In this document: positions 31,770-43,500 of the stretch, piece by piece
Position numbering within the stretch: the first letter of the stretch is position 1
How the letters are laid out: each line of letters opens with the position of its first letter
NCBI RefSeq assembly: GCF_001723175.1
Contig: NC_064652.1
Coordinates: 248,001 to 312,000 of the forward strand
Source of the DNA: Penicillium oxalicum
Taxonomy: Eukaryota > Ascomycota > Eurotiomycetes > Eurotiales > Aspergillaceae
Length of the DNA stretch: 64,000 bases
Direction of reading: 5' to 3'
Position numbers and translations under genes: made by a program
The notes under the pieces: generated by a model
Told to the model about the DNA's origin: nothing
The model's input: the letters and a program-made list of their open reading frames with translations, nothing else
Database searches by the model: none

Positions 31770-33960
31770 CTAAAACCCAGCCGGAGCCCGAGACTCGTCA
31801 TTAGGTCCGTGAAGACCAGCACCAAGGTTGGAAGCGCACTCGCTCTGCCAATTCTGGGGCGTGAACTTGTCGACAATCTCCTTGAAGGCGTCTAATGTGC
31901 AGAAGGTCTCATCGCCAGGGAGATGGTTTTCGGCCTTGGCCGCACACCCCGGCAGGCGGACTGGCCGGTCATTGTAACGGATACGCACATAGTGCTTGCG
32001 GAGTGTATCGCGATCGGCGTCGGAGAATGAAGTTAGTGGGCTGCGAGCCGTCGCGGATGGACTGGGCAGCCTGGAGATGGGCTTGTCACCTCCGAAGAGG
32101 AATGATAAGGCGCCGGACTTTTGGTGTGCAGATGGGGTGGAGACTTCTTCCAGCACGGTACCGGCCGCATCGACGCTGTTGCTGTCAGCAGCCTGCGAGA
32201 ACAACTCAACGGCGACGGAGGAGGTGAAGGGAGGCCAAGACTCGTTTTGGAATCCTCCCACGCTGGACAAGATGGCCGCCAGAGTGGTATCGTGACATCC
32301 GCTCATGGCAAACTTGATAGATTTGCCAGCGCCGTCGATACCAGATCCAGAGGCAGAGCTCTCGCTTCGCCATCCGCCGTCGACGGCGGTGCTGACCATC
32401 CGATCGACCACGTCTCCCATGAGAGCTCCAATGCCGAGTTTACGATATTCGCTGCTCTCGTTGTACCCAGCAAACCATTCCTCAACAGCAATGCGGTCCA
32501 CGATCGCGCGGGCCTTTTTGTCATAAAATTCAGATGGGAGCCTGGTTGCGGGGCCATGGGCGTCGGTAGCATTGATTGTGTCCATGATACCCGACAGACG
32601 GGGGTGAGCGTCCACGGCTACCTTGGGCGAGCTTTCGGGCATGTACTGAGACCAGAGTTTGGTCAGGTAGGCCATTTGCTCAGTGTCATTCCCTGCAGGA
32701 ATGCAACGTGATTAGCACATCTGAGTAGCCCATATTCACCACATTTCGATGGCTTACAGCGAGCGGCAGCACGATCGGCGAAAAGCCGAGCCAGCTGTCG
32801 GAACCGGCGACAACTGCCTTCATTTGGGAAGAGAGTCTCCTCGGCGACCGGGCGCGCGACGATGACAGGAGGGGGAAAGTCCTGCGTTCGCGCACTGGGT
32901 GGGTACATGCCCCAGAAGGCCTGTTGGAGGGACTCGAGGGCACGAGGGATCGGCGTGGCACGCAAGTACATGTCCTCCGTGTCGGACTTGACCTTGGGCA
33001 TGAAGCCAAGCTGGTCGACATACAGGTGTCGCAGACGTGTTCCAAGAGCATATGTGGTCTCGCGACCCTTGTCGGTCAATTCACCATTTGTACTACAGGG
33101 GGACGACTCCCCGGTCAGCTTCCATCTTGCGAGTGAAACACCCAGCGAATCCCATTGACTGACCACATCGCTTCAATTTCCCCTCCTGGACCAGCGACGA
33201 CCACTGCCTCATCACTGTTACCAAATCCTTCCATCTTTCTCCGCCATTGGAAGCCGTTCCAAGAAGACAAATCTTGGCTGCCAGAAGCCATCTGCACCAT
33301 GCGCCGTGCCACGCCACAATACGGCCAATCTGACAGCGGTCATGAGTTAACATCTGGAATCTCCCAGACGGCACGAATGATAGCCGCAGATATAGAAAAG
33401 AGGTCATACATGGGCTCAAGCCGGTCTAAAGTGCGTGTTAGCAATGGACCCATCTCGGGATTGAGCCAGGATTAGGGTCACACACTCCATGGCGTGCAGC
33501 GAACCGGTACTTACATTTTGGAAACGCGCAGAGACCGGTGTACGTTCGCCTGATCTATAGATTAGCCCCATCTCTCAGCACCGCTTGGCCCCCATGGTTG
33601 CAATTTCACAAGGCGACCGCGCCTGTTGCGGACTCAATCATACCATGACGCAGGAACTAGCGGGATTAGCTACGACTATACTCCCGCGACGAGACAGAGA
33701 CAAGAAAAGGTCCAGAAACTTACCACTTGCACCAATTGCAACTTCAAATCTTTCGGGTAGAGTCGCTGCAACTCCTCGGGCGAGTACGCCTCGCGAGGAA
33801 CCAGGGTGGTCATCTTTTCCTTGTGGGCTTGACCGGTGCGAGACTGGCCGTGGAACGCAGCTCGGGAGAACGACGTTCGGAGATGCTTGGGATGGAATAC
33901 CCGGGCGGTGATTGCTGTGGAGCCGCTTTCTCCGAGGGGGCGGTGAGCTCCCCCATACAT
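31770..33960 (-). CDS. Histidine acid phosphatase, ACP6-like, with micro-exons
   Basis: Branch-2 histidine phosphatase most like mammalian ACP6, a mitochondrial lysophosphatidic-acid phosphatase. Seven exons: 33960-33724, 33656-33644 (13 nt), 33549-33515, 33425-33410 (16 nt), 33329-33164, 33092-32758 and 32692-31770; all phases agree, giving 574 residues. The 13-nt exon supplies FLRHG, so the catalytic motif LVQVFLRHGERTP exists only after splicing. Other family motifs: GELTDKGRETTYALGTRLR, YLRATPIPRALESLQQAF, LFPNEGSCRRFRQL and the proton-donor region FAMSGCHDTTLAAILSSVG. The N-terminus (many Arg/Ser, few acidic residues) fits a mitochondrial presequence. The C-terminal third has a serine-rich insert. 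Substrate is inferred from ACP6. Confidence 0.82.
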
Positions 33961-34374
33961 TCAGCAGCGAAGCCCCGGAATCAGATATGATATCATGTGG
34001 ATCATCCAATCTGGAAAGAGGATAAGAGCCTCTTTAACTAGGGGGAGATGTGATCTGTTCAATTCACTGCTTTCACCCGCAGTCTTGACAGTTCATGTCG
34101 GGTTCATTGCTCCAGGGTCGCGTTGGAAATGTAATTGGGAGACCAGTGTTCGTGCCGAGGTCTATTCCCAGTGTCGAAGTACCTTAAGCTATCGCGTAGT
34201 CTACAGGCGCCCAAACCTCTGGATTTAGGAGAACGCATGAAGATCTCTACCGTAGATAGAAATGACGGAATGAATCTTTCGTACCTATTCTTGACGTCTG
34301 AGAGGAGGGGGGATATGAATATCGTCTGCAATGCAGGAACTGTATAGTATATGTGTGCCCCGTTGACAGGGCCT
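33961..34374. other. Spacer between same-strand genes
   Basis: Upstream of the ACP6-like gene and downstream of tRNase Z; 414 bp, no gene seen. Confidence 0.45.
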
Positions 34375-37300
34375 CTACTCCTCATAATCACTCGTGTCCC
34401 ATCCATCTTCGCTCTCGCTTGCACTCCAAATGGAATGTTCGGGCGCTGCAGGCTCATCCTTTTTCTCCTCTCCGTCCTGGCTTGCGACAACGGCGACAGT
34501 AGTAGCACCACCGCCAGCAGCAACCCCAGTTCCGCCCGCGGCCTTCTTGCCAGCAAACTTCTTATTTTTTTGCTCTTTTCGGGCTAGCTCCGCCTCCCGA
34601 ATGGCCTTCTTGTTGATCTCAGCTTGTTGAATGACATCGCGCTCCAAAAGTTCAACAAGTCGCTCAACGGCAGGGGCATAGGCCTGCGCCAGAGCGAGGT
34701 CACCGACCTTGACGCGCATATAGTCCATCGCCGCGGCAATGGGGATGTCCCGACCAGGGACGAGATCACTGCGGGGAAGTCCGGGGCGATGTGGCAGTGG
34801 GAAATGAATATCATCAAGGAGATGAGCGGCAGACTGCAGACTAGCTTGGCTTTCCTCAGGTACGTCGAGGGGAATATCGGGATCACTGGTTTCCTTGGCT
34901 GGTCTTGTGACGACCATCTTCTTTTCGACCGGATCCGAGGCATCTGCACTGTCATGCTTGCAGGTTCCTGCATTCTGGTCGATAAGGGCAATCTTCTGAT
35001 AGCGCTGGCTGAAATGAGTGAGGAAAATAGAGCGGGCCCCCATGCGACGGCCAACCTCTAGAGCCTCGGCCGCCGTGGAATGACGCTTGGCGAGAGCAGA
35101 GCCCACCATGTCATTTTGGAAAGTAGCTTCGTGGATCAGCAGCGTAGAGCCTTTGCCAATCGAAGCAAACTTATCCGACGGTCGGCAGTCACCAGAGTAC
35201 GAAACCTTGAAACCGTTCGAGAACATAAACGACACGGCGAGGGCACCCTTGCAGTGCTTCACGCGAGTCGTGAGAATTTCCTCTACGCCCAGAGCAGACT
35301 TCAAAAGCGGCGTGAGAGGAGAGCTTTCGTCTTTGAAATCTAGCACAGTCCGCCCCGTCAGTGATTGATCTCCGTAGGGTCCTTCGCCATTGCGACGGTG
35401 CCGGTAGGAGAATCTCGTTCGAATAAATGGTCCGGCGGGGTCGGGATGCGCGCACAGCGGAATGAGCTTGTCGAATCCAAAGTTCTCCACGGCGGCATAC
35501 TCCTCCAACCAAGCGATCATCATCTCGTCAGAAACGACAGCCAGTCGTTTCCCTTGGAGAACCTTGGTCACATCAGCCTCAGCTTCGGCTGACGGACCCT
35601 CTGTCGAACCGTAGTTCTCTTCGTACCAAGCCCTGATCAGGGATGCCGTGCCGAGATGATGATCGGCGTGTAGGTGACTGATCCAGATCATGCGCAGATT
35701 TTGCAGAATCTCCCTGGTCTTTTCATATCCGTAAACACGCTTGATTTGCCCGAGGGTGTTCTCACCGCAGTCCAGGAGGTAGTATCCATAGCCCGGGATG
35801 TGAAGTAGGGTGGCAGAAACATTACGGTACTTCGAGGGTGATGACGAACCAGTGCCCAAGGCGACAACCTCGACATCAGCACCAGGAAGATCCTTACGCA
35901 TTGCAGCAAGTTGTTGCTGGAAAGCTGGTTTCTTGACACGCGTTCGGATAACTTCCATACGCTTCTCAACAGAACGAGGAATTTGGAAAACGGTCTTTGC
36001 GGTGTTCAAAGGCGTCACAACTTCGCTGGTGTTGAACTGGAATTGCGGCTCCATATCAATGATCAGGCCAGGCTGAAGAGGCTCAAATGAAGAGCTCTCC
36101 TCGGCGATGGAATGTAAAGAGGAATTTCCTTCCTGTGGTACCTTGACATTGTCATGAACGGGAATCGGATAGTTTTCCCCCCTGAGACGGGCAAGTCGCA
36201 CCGCTGCACCGGCAGCACTGTTAAAGGCGAGATAATTGGGGCAATAGTCCACACTAGAGACAGTATGCTTCACGTGAGACATGCGATTAACGAATTCGCG
36301 AAGTTTTGGATGTTCACCGACGCCCCGTCCCAAGATCCAAATGATCACTTTGAGCTCAGTGGTCACAGAGGGCGAGTTCCACTCGGGACGGTTCACCAGA
36401 TCTTCAACGTACTCTGGGCCGGGGAGATCGATCACCGCAAGACCTTTCCCGCGCCGAGTCTCACCCAGCACCATGTCTGGAGTCACAGTGTTCCCATTCG
36501 CAGTCTGAACAGTTTCTCCCTTCGCAAGTCGAGCAAAGTCTGCACCTTTGGGGACACCCAGTTTCCCCGCCTTGACGGGGTCAAATTTTCCTCTGATATC
36601 ATGACTGCGGATGATATAGGAGACGGCTTCCTTTGAGGGTGAGGTTGGTGGGAGGGAGGTGATGGTGGCTCCAGGCCAGGGCTTCCGAACAAGGACCTTG
36701 ATGTCTGGTAAGGGATCCTTGTCACCGGGAATCGGTCCTTTGTAAGGTTCAAGGTCCTTGGTCTGGGGGTTGCGAACAAAGAGAGCGGCAGGCATCTTCA
36801 CTTCCGCCAAGGGGGTTTCGATGAGCGTATCCATCTTCCAATCCGAATCAAACATGTCGGAGACGATAGATTGTCTGATCAACTGGTTCTGCGCCTGCTG
36901 ATCAAGCTGCTGGTCGTTCTCTTGAAACTCGTCCAGACTTCGCTTCCGAGGACTTTGCGCGTTCATCACCCTCGTCTCATTGGAATATGGCTTCAGAGGC
37001 ATGGCCCACACTTTGATGTTAGAGTCCACAAAGGTGGGCTTCTCGAAAGGATCATCCTGACTCAAGGATGGCCGTTTCGTCATGCTCGCAGAATCGTACT
37101 CCTTTAAGTAAATGGGCATGCCTGTGCGGAAGACAAATCGCCGCGCAGTAGCCATAGTATGCATCAGATTGGTAGCTCCATGCACAGTCACATTCTGTTT
37201 CCGCACCTCGGTCGTGCCCGACGCCTCTTTGCTGTTTTTGTTCGTCGCCTGTGTCCCCAGAGCCTTTCGCTCTGCTTTTCTCCGATTATCCTCCTCCAAC

Positions 37301-37959
37301 GCCTCGTTTGAAGACTTGAGCGCATCTGCCTGTGTCAAAATCACACCAATCATGCCTCCCGTGTTCGCCCATTCTGTGCGGCCCGTGACGAAAATGTCCG
37401 CAATCGAAGCCAGCTTATGCGATCTTTCCGTGCACGCCCGTTGGGTGCCTTCTGCCAATTGACCGAACAGGTAACGCTTGTCGGGGAAATGGAGGCCGAT
37501 GACCGTGCCCGGCGTATCGGCCGTCGGGGTAGTGATGACTTCAAACCACGCCTTCATTGGGAAGATGCCCTGTGGAGGGATCTCAACTTTGGCAACGTCG
37601 GGATTTTCGAATCGTTTGGGATCACAGAGAATATATCTCTCTTGCTCGGGAGCAGAAAGCGCGGTATATGGGAGAAGGCGCTGACTCGACGGGATCTTCA
37701 AACTCGTCAACGATTTGGTCGGACGGCTTCGAGCGCGGAGCTTGGGTCGAACAGGGGGCGGTGGTTTTCTGGCTGTAGAGTCTGTTCTTGAACGAGGAGT
37801 CTGGTGATGGGGCGTCGAAAATGGTCGGCCGATGCTGGTGCTGTAAAATGCGGTTGCGGAGATGACGCCCGTAGATACAAGGTTTGGACAATATGCGCGC
37901 AAGGCGAGAGAGCGAGAAATTGCGGCAACGAGACTACCGCGGGCTCTGAGGGAAGCCAA
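34375..37959 (-). CDS. trz1: tRNase Z, long form (Trz1/ELAC2)
   Basis: Endonuclease that trims the 3' trailer from precursor tRNAs in nucleus and mitochondria. Intronless, 1194 residues, which is at the long end for fungal long-form tRNase Z. The first about 50 residues are Arg/Ser-rich with no acids, a likely mitochondrial presequence. The N-terminal half has a degenerate metallo-lactamase fold. The C-terminal half carries the active site: GTGSSSPSK (about 700), the metal motif SHLHADHHLG (about 756-765), VSYSGDCRPSDKF (about 923), HEATF (about 945) and LTHFSQRY (about 983). The tail is alanine/glycine- and acid-rich, ending SDYEE. The plus strand across this gene shows many long antisense frames that I discount. 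Confidence 0.97.
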   Translation of the reverse strand: MASLRARGSLVAAISRSLALRAYCPNLVSTGVISATAFYSTSIGRPFSTPHHQTPRSRTDSTARKPPPPVRPKLRARSRPTKSLTSLKIPSSQRLLPYTALSAPEQERYILCDPKRFENPDVAKVEIPPQGIFPMKAWFEVITTPTADTPGTVIGLHFPDKRYLFGQLAEGTQRACTERSHKLASIADIFVTGRTEWANTGGMIGVILTQADALKSSNEALEEDNRRKAERKALGTQATNKNSKEASGTTEVRKQNVTVHGATNLMHTMATARRFVFRTGMPIYLKEYDSASMTKRPSLSQDDPFEKPTFVDSNIKVWAMPLKPYSNETRVMNAQSPRKRSLDEFQENDQQLDQQAQNQLIRQSIVSDMFDSDWKMDTLIETPLAEVKMPAALFVRNPQTKDLEPYKGPIPGDKDPLPDIKVLVRKPWPGATITSLPPTSPSKEAVSYIIRSHDIRGKFDPVKAGKLGVPKGADFARLAKGETVQTANGNTVTPDMVLGETRRGKGLAVIDLPGPEYVEDLVNRPEWNSPSVTTELKVIIWILGRGVGEHPKLREFVNRMSHVKHTVSSVDYCPNYLAFNSAAGAAVRLARLRGENYPIPVHDNVKVPQEGNSSLHSIAEESSSFEPLQPGLIIDMEPQFQFNTSEVVTPLNTAKTVFQIPRSVEKRMEVIRTRVKKPAFQQQLAAMRKDLPGADVEVVALGTGSSSPSKYRNVSATLLHIPGYGYYLLDCGENTLGQIKRVYGYEKTREILQNLRMIWISHLHADHHLGTASLIRAWYEENYGSTEGPSAEAEADVTKVLQGKRLAVVSDEMMIAWLEEYAAVENFGFDKLIPLCAHPDPAGPFIRTRFSYRHRRNGEGPYGDQSLTGRTVLDFKDESSPLTPLLKSALGVEEILTTRVKHCKGALAVSFMFSNGFKVSYSGDCRPSDKFASIGKGSTLLIHEATFQNDMVGSALAKRHSTAAEALEVGRRMGARSIFLTHFSQRYQKIALIDQNAGTCKHDSADASDPVEKKMVVTRPAKETSDPDIPLDVPEESQASLQSAAHLLDDIHFPLPHRPGLPRSDLVPGRDIPIAAAMDYMRVKVGDLALAQAYAPAVERLVELLERDVIQQAEINKKAIREAELARKEQKNKKFAGKKAAGGTGVAAGGGATTVAVVASQDGEEKKDEPAAPEHSIWSASESEDGWDTSDYEE

Positions 37960-38656
37960 TGTGGCTAGGAGTGACTGGAATACAGATGGGGGAGGGTTGA
38001 CATAGATTGGCCGCTCAAGAAACTGAGATTCGAGTGGCTATTGATGTGGCACGAAGCTACCGTGCCGAACTTTTTCATGTGGATCCGACGGCCGCGATCT
38101 GTCCGCATTGATTGCCTTATCGCCACTATCGCAGTCAAGAGTCCAAACAGGTCCACCTGGTAGCCTCAAAGTCACGATACGAATGGTTGATTCGGGCCAG
38201 ACAGACTAGGGGGGAAAAGGTTCACAATATGAGTTATCGGATTTCTAGCAACGTTGTTTTGGTGTCAAGGAATTTTTCTTGGGCCTGATATGTAGGTATT
38301 TTCCATTACTCCTGTGCAGTCTGGTCATATAGATTGAAATTCGTCAAAAATATTGGAAGTCACAAGTGTAACGAGCACAGCTACTCACGATTACACACCA
38401 AAGAACCAGAAAGAGAAAAAAAAGTAAAAATAGAAAAAGAAAACAGGAACGATTGGAAATAGGGGCGTCAGTAGGCCCCTATAGATATCCTCTGAATATT
38501 CTATCCGGCAATACGAAAAGAGAAGGGCGGAGGAATGATGGGAAGTCGAAACCAAGTGATGGTGGTAGACCAAAGAGACTAATAGAAAAGGGGGGGATGA
38601 TTGCCGATGGAAAGGCTCTGTACAATGAAAGATAAAAAAAGACGCTAAAGGGGGAA
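37960..38656. other. Spacer upstream of tRNase Z
   Basis: Contains the tRNase Z promoter and the 3' end of the bZIP gene. An A-rich run lies at about 38400-38445 on the plus strand. No gene seen. Confidence 0.45.
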
Positions 38657-40529
38657 TCACTGCAGGTGAGATGTCATTGTTGACACTCTCTCAAAGGCGG
38701 CATGCATGCTCTGGCAGAGTGTTCTCAAACGATTGCGGTCGGCAGCGGTGATCTGGTCGGGTGTCTCAGTCACCAACTCCACATTGATGCGAGACTTCTC
38801 AACAGCAATTCCATCGAAGACAAGAGCGGAGTCTCCAGCATTTGAAGAGGCAGGAGTGTCGGCGAAGAGACTTGACCCAGAGTCATCATAGAGGCTGGAT
38901 TCGGCTTTTTCAACGATGGAATCGAGATCCGGAATGTCGGGAAGGTCGGGAATCGTAATCTCGTTCTTGTCACTGGAACAGGGGGCGGAAGGTTTGCCGC
39001 AGAGAGCCTCGATTTCGAGCTCGGGTCCCGAGGGGACATCAAGAACGGCAAACACGTGAGCATTGCCAAAGTTCATGTCGATGCCCGAGTTCCAACCGTT
39101 GCTGGTTATCACCGACGGATCCATACCTGGATTGGGGACCATAGGCATGCTGACCTGAGGGGTGGGCTGCAAGGGAAATTGCTGGGAGCTCGCAGTGCTG
39201 GCCTCGATGGGGATAGTTGCAGACATCGGCGGCTGAGTGACAATTTGAGGTTGAGACGGCTGAGATTGCTGCTGATGGGGTTGCAGTTGCGATTGCTGGG
39301 GTTGTGGCTGCTGGGCAGAAGCTCCCAGCGTGTCAGGCATGTCATTAAGGAAGCTAGCAAAGTGGGGGGAGCCTAGAAGCATGCGAGCGAGGTCGTTGAG
39401 GCGAGCGTTCTCTTCGAAGAGTGCCTTGTTTTGGAGCCGCAGCTCATGGGCCTCATTGGTTCGGGCAGTAATCTCATTCTCCAGTTGACCAATATATTCT
39501 GTATAGAAAACAAGAGTTAGCTGTCTCCCATCATTCCTGGTGGGCGAGTCGACAGTCAAGAAACGTACCCTTGCGACGCGAGCGGAACGCACGTGCAGAC
39601 ACCTTATTCCGCAACTGACGACGTTCCTTGCTACTCAATTTCTTTCCTTCTTCGCTGGCCAGAAGGCGCTCATCCTCGTCCATGTCCGCCTCGTCCTTTT
39701 TGGCCTTGGCCATGTGAGGCAGGATGGAGGAGGGAGAGGGGGAGGCGTCACCCGCTGCGCCGGCGTTCTCACGCATCTGTTGAAGCAATCGCGAAATTCG
39801 CTCTTCGACGATCGGATCCGGTTGACGCGAGTCTTGGGTTGGCGCCGAGATAGAAGTCTCCCTTGAAGCCGGCTGTTGCATTTGTTGTTGACGCATCAAA
39901 TCGCTCTGTTTCTGTTGCATTGCCTTTGCCATCGCAGCCTGCTGCTGATGCATACCCGGGTACATTCGACCGACCTGAGTGGACGGACCAGCCTGAGCCA
40001 GCTCATGGCCTCCGAGCGCGTTCGGGTCGACATATTGATTCTTTCCAGCGCCAGCCTGGAACAAGAAAGGGACATGATTCATACCATCCGGCTCAAGTTC
40101 CATCTCGGAGGGGTTGCGAGATGGAGCCGTATTGAAGTTGAACATGGAATTCTCTCGCTTCATCATGGGGAATCCTTGGGCGCCGCTGTTGAAGTTCATT
40201 TGGGGGATGTGGTTGTAGGTCAATGATAGGGCCCCTGGTGGAAGACCTGTCTGCTGGTGGTGCTCTTCATAGTGGTGACTGGGGGCGGGAAACACAAGGG
40301 GTGAATGAGCACTGGAGGCAAAACTTGTGCTGCGGGCATCACTGGCGTTGTATTCGATTCCAGTGACTGTAGGTTGACCGGCGAGCGCCAGCTTGGGCCG
40401 AGCAGCGTCTGCTGAAGTATAGCCGAGTTGGTCTAAGTTGATAAATGAGTCGAGGTCTTGATCGAAGGAAGTGTTCATGGGCATGGGCGATGCCGTGTTG
40501 AGCATGGGATGTTCCGCGAGAGTTGCCAT
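38657..40529 (-). CDS. bZIP transcription factor (ADA-1-like)
   Basis: Exons 40529-39569 and 39498-38657 give 600 residues. The basic region RQLRNKVSARAFRSRRK (about 304-320, with the family N-x7-R spacing) ends exactly at the intron. The leucine zipper follows: YIGQLENEITARTNEAHEL then LRLQNKALFEENARLNDL. Glutamine-rich segments flank it on both sides (MRQQQMQQ before; QQPQPQQSQLQPHQQQ after), typical activation regions. The basic region resembles the ADA-1 group of Neurospora developmental regulators; this subgroup call is from memory. The ATG at 40529 is preferred over the upstream in-frame ATG at 40646, which would add 39 less conserved-looking residues. Targets unknown. Confidence 0.88.
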
Positions 40530-43500
40530 GATGTTTGTGATAGATGGTGCCGGACCCCTTTCAGTGTGGACGGATTGAGAGGGATCTGCTCTTATAAAAA
40601 GATTACAGTTGTCGGAGAGCGAGAGGAGGGTGGATGCGATTCTCAAACACGGGTCAAGCGAGTGGAGAAGTCAAACGAACGGAGGTGACTGAAAGGTCTA
40701 GGTCTGATGGGATGCAGACGGAGAGGTGGATGGTAGTGGGCGGTGATATGGAGAAGAAAGGTTGGATGGCGGTGGACGAGGTGATGGAATCTGGGTGAGA
40801 AGGAGGGGGGGAGTGTGTATTAGACAGAGCAGCCTGGGAAGTTCGAGCCAGGAGTCGAGGAGTGCCGCACAGAGAGGCCCCCTCTCAGGCCCCCATGAAA
40901 AGGAGCCTCCCGAATAGGCCATGCCAGTCTGTCCAGTGGCCAACCGCCAGGCTGGAAAGGGATTGCGCGTCCTCTGGCTGACTCAGCAGGACCCCCCTGC
41001 TTCCAGGAGAGTGATTGGGTCGAACCAGACCCGCATCAAAACGGCTAATGTCTACTCCGGTATCTCTATCTCCCAACTCCCATTTTCAGGTACGGACACG
41101 CACACCAGTTTCATGCTATGAACAGCGCGCTCTCGAGGAGAATGATCAAGTTGGCCTCCTAGATAGGGATTCTGGAGAGCGAGATCAACAAACCCGCCCC
41201 AGCCGGTGTCATCTAGTCCGTCTGCAATGTCAATCAAGTCAAGCCTCGAAGTCGGGTATTGAAAGTACACCAATCATGCGCTAGCCTGCGGCGCATTGCG
41301 GGATTCGCTGATCCACTCGATCCAGGATTCTTGGCTCACTCGAAGGTGCTGATTAGCTCACTGATCACATTTCCAACATTAGCGCCATACTTTTATAATT
41401 AGAGGGCCCCATCGTGCAATCTTTTTCCCACACAATACCCACAATGACATTGAGCCTTTCGTTATAATACACATGTCACAACGGATTATTTTTCAGGTAC
41501 AACCACACACACACACACGCACTTTCTGCGCTGGAGTTCGCGGACCAAAGTGCCAACTGGCCAAGTTGTGAACTGGAACCGCCGGTGTCCTCAAGAAGAA
41601 ATTTAAGAGCGCTCGATGACGCCGGTGGCTGGATCTAGCGGTTGACCTGCACGCCCCACAACTTATACAAACTCGAGAGGACAGGAGCAATAAGACATGT
41701 AGTTAGCTGGTGGAAGGAGTCGTTGACATGCCATCACTACACCCCTACAGCGTGTAGAGCTGGAAGTCTTGCCAACACGCGCCGAGTTCGCATCGAGAGC
41801 CGATACACTACAGATCTATCCACCTGCCGCTCCATAGGCAAAACTCTATTCTCCTTTTGCGGCACCCCTGTGGCGCAGATGGGACTAGCAGCATTGGAGG
41901 TGTAGCCGTGGTAGACAAGTTATCAACCAGAATAGGTCTTTGAGGCTGGAACAATTCTCTCATTTAGTGTTGATCCATGTGTGGGCTTTGAGGCCGGGAT
42001 TTCTTCTCTGGCATGATCCCTGGCGTCCGTTCTGTCGAGTCTTCACATTAAGCGCTCTGGGCGCAGGTCATCGCGACGATCTTTTCGAGAGCAGACCAGC
42101 CACTGAGAGTGAGAGGGCCCACTAACTCGGGATCTCCATGTCATGTAGGGACTTTCACCAGTTAGAGGCCGTTTCATCACTGATGGCCCGGCAAATACAT
42201 GGCACAATTCCAACTTCCATGACTGATATCCTACCGTTCGCCGTACACCGGTACCACCTGGAGGTGGACTGTTTCGTCAAGCCCCAATGCAACGAGTCTA
42301 ACATCTACTTAGAGCCGTTAGCTGGTGAGTCAAGCATGCAGATCAAGAAATAGGGCCGCAGCCATTCCAATCAAGTGCCGGTGAATGCATCAATACTCAT
42401 GCCGGACGCCCTTTATCTCACGCATCGAAACATCTTAAAAACACCCCTGAGAATCTGGCATTTTGTCACCTATCAAATCTTGCGTCAGCACCGAGGGTGA
42501 CCCATGGCTACCAGGTATACAATGAGGGCATTCTATCTCTGGGCAATCAACACCACTTATTTTCCCCCGGTTCGATACTGAAAACATTGATTCACCTGAC
42601 TGTGTTCGCCACTGAATACATGATCGAAATGGTCCATTCCCGTGAACCTGAAAACATCGGTGAGGTTCCCAACTGCGCACGGTGTCATCGTACCCACCGT
42701 CATTGATTTTTGATTGCCTACCTGTTGCCAGACAAGATTCCCAGTGGAGGACTCTCGTCTACCAAAGTCCAAAACTTCCATTGGCAGATGAGAATTCTCT
42801 CCCCAGAACTTTGGCTATTCGACAGCAACAACTCCACTCTGTCATACACGACAACTCAAATTTTTCTTGTCTTCCTTTTTTATTCCATCTCGCTTGAGTT
42901 CTCTCCGTCTTCCTGAGGATTTGGGCCCCTGTGGGCCGGCAGGTGCCCCCGACGAGCGGTATACTGTGGACCGGATGAACCCAATTCCGCGCGTGCCTGG
43001 ACTCGCTCGTGGCATCGGGCCGTAAACTCAAATTTTTATTCACGGGGCCACCAGCTTACCGTGGATTAAGTAGCCACTATCTAAACCAGCAAGTTGTCTT
43101 GCGAGCGGAATATACATCTCTCTACCGGACTTTGTCCGAGTCGACCTCTTTTTGAGGTCGCTAATGACAATACGGCTAGGGCTGAGACATACCGCGTTAG
43201 CCATCATCATTTGGCGGTCCCGGTCGAATCCAGCCACGACCGCGTACTAGGTGGAGGCTGTGTACGAGGCTTTTGCTCTTTTAAAACTTCACCTGTTCTG
43301 CGTTGTTGTGACTATCTGGCTTTTTCTTTTCTTTTTCTTTTCAAAAAAAATAAAGCAAAAGTACATCGACGATCAAGGTGCGGACGCCCATGCATGCGCT
43401 GGATCTATTGTTTTAAACCTAAGCCCCGTGCCGCGAAACTCTATCTTGTGACCAACGTGAACAATTGCTTTATTGGGAACGATAATTTCACTCCGTGGAA

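Noticed and set aside
33410..33656. Acid phosphatase lacking its catalytic histidine (reading RSGERTP)
   Set aside because: A 13-nt exon upstream supplies RHG, and splicing to GAACGTACA restores RHGERTP in frame.
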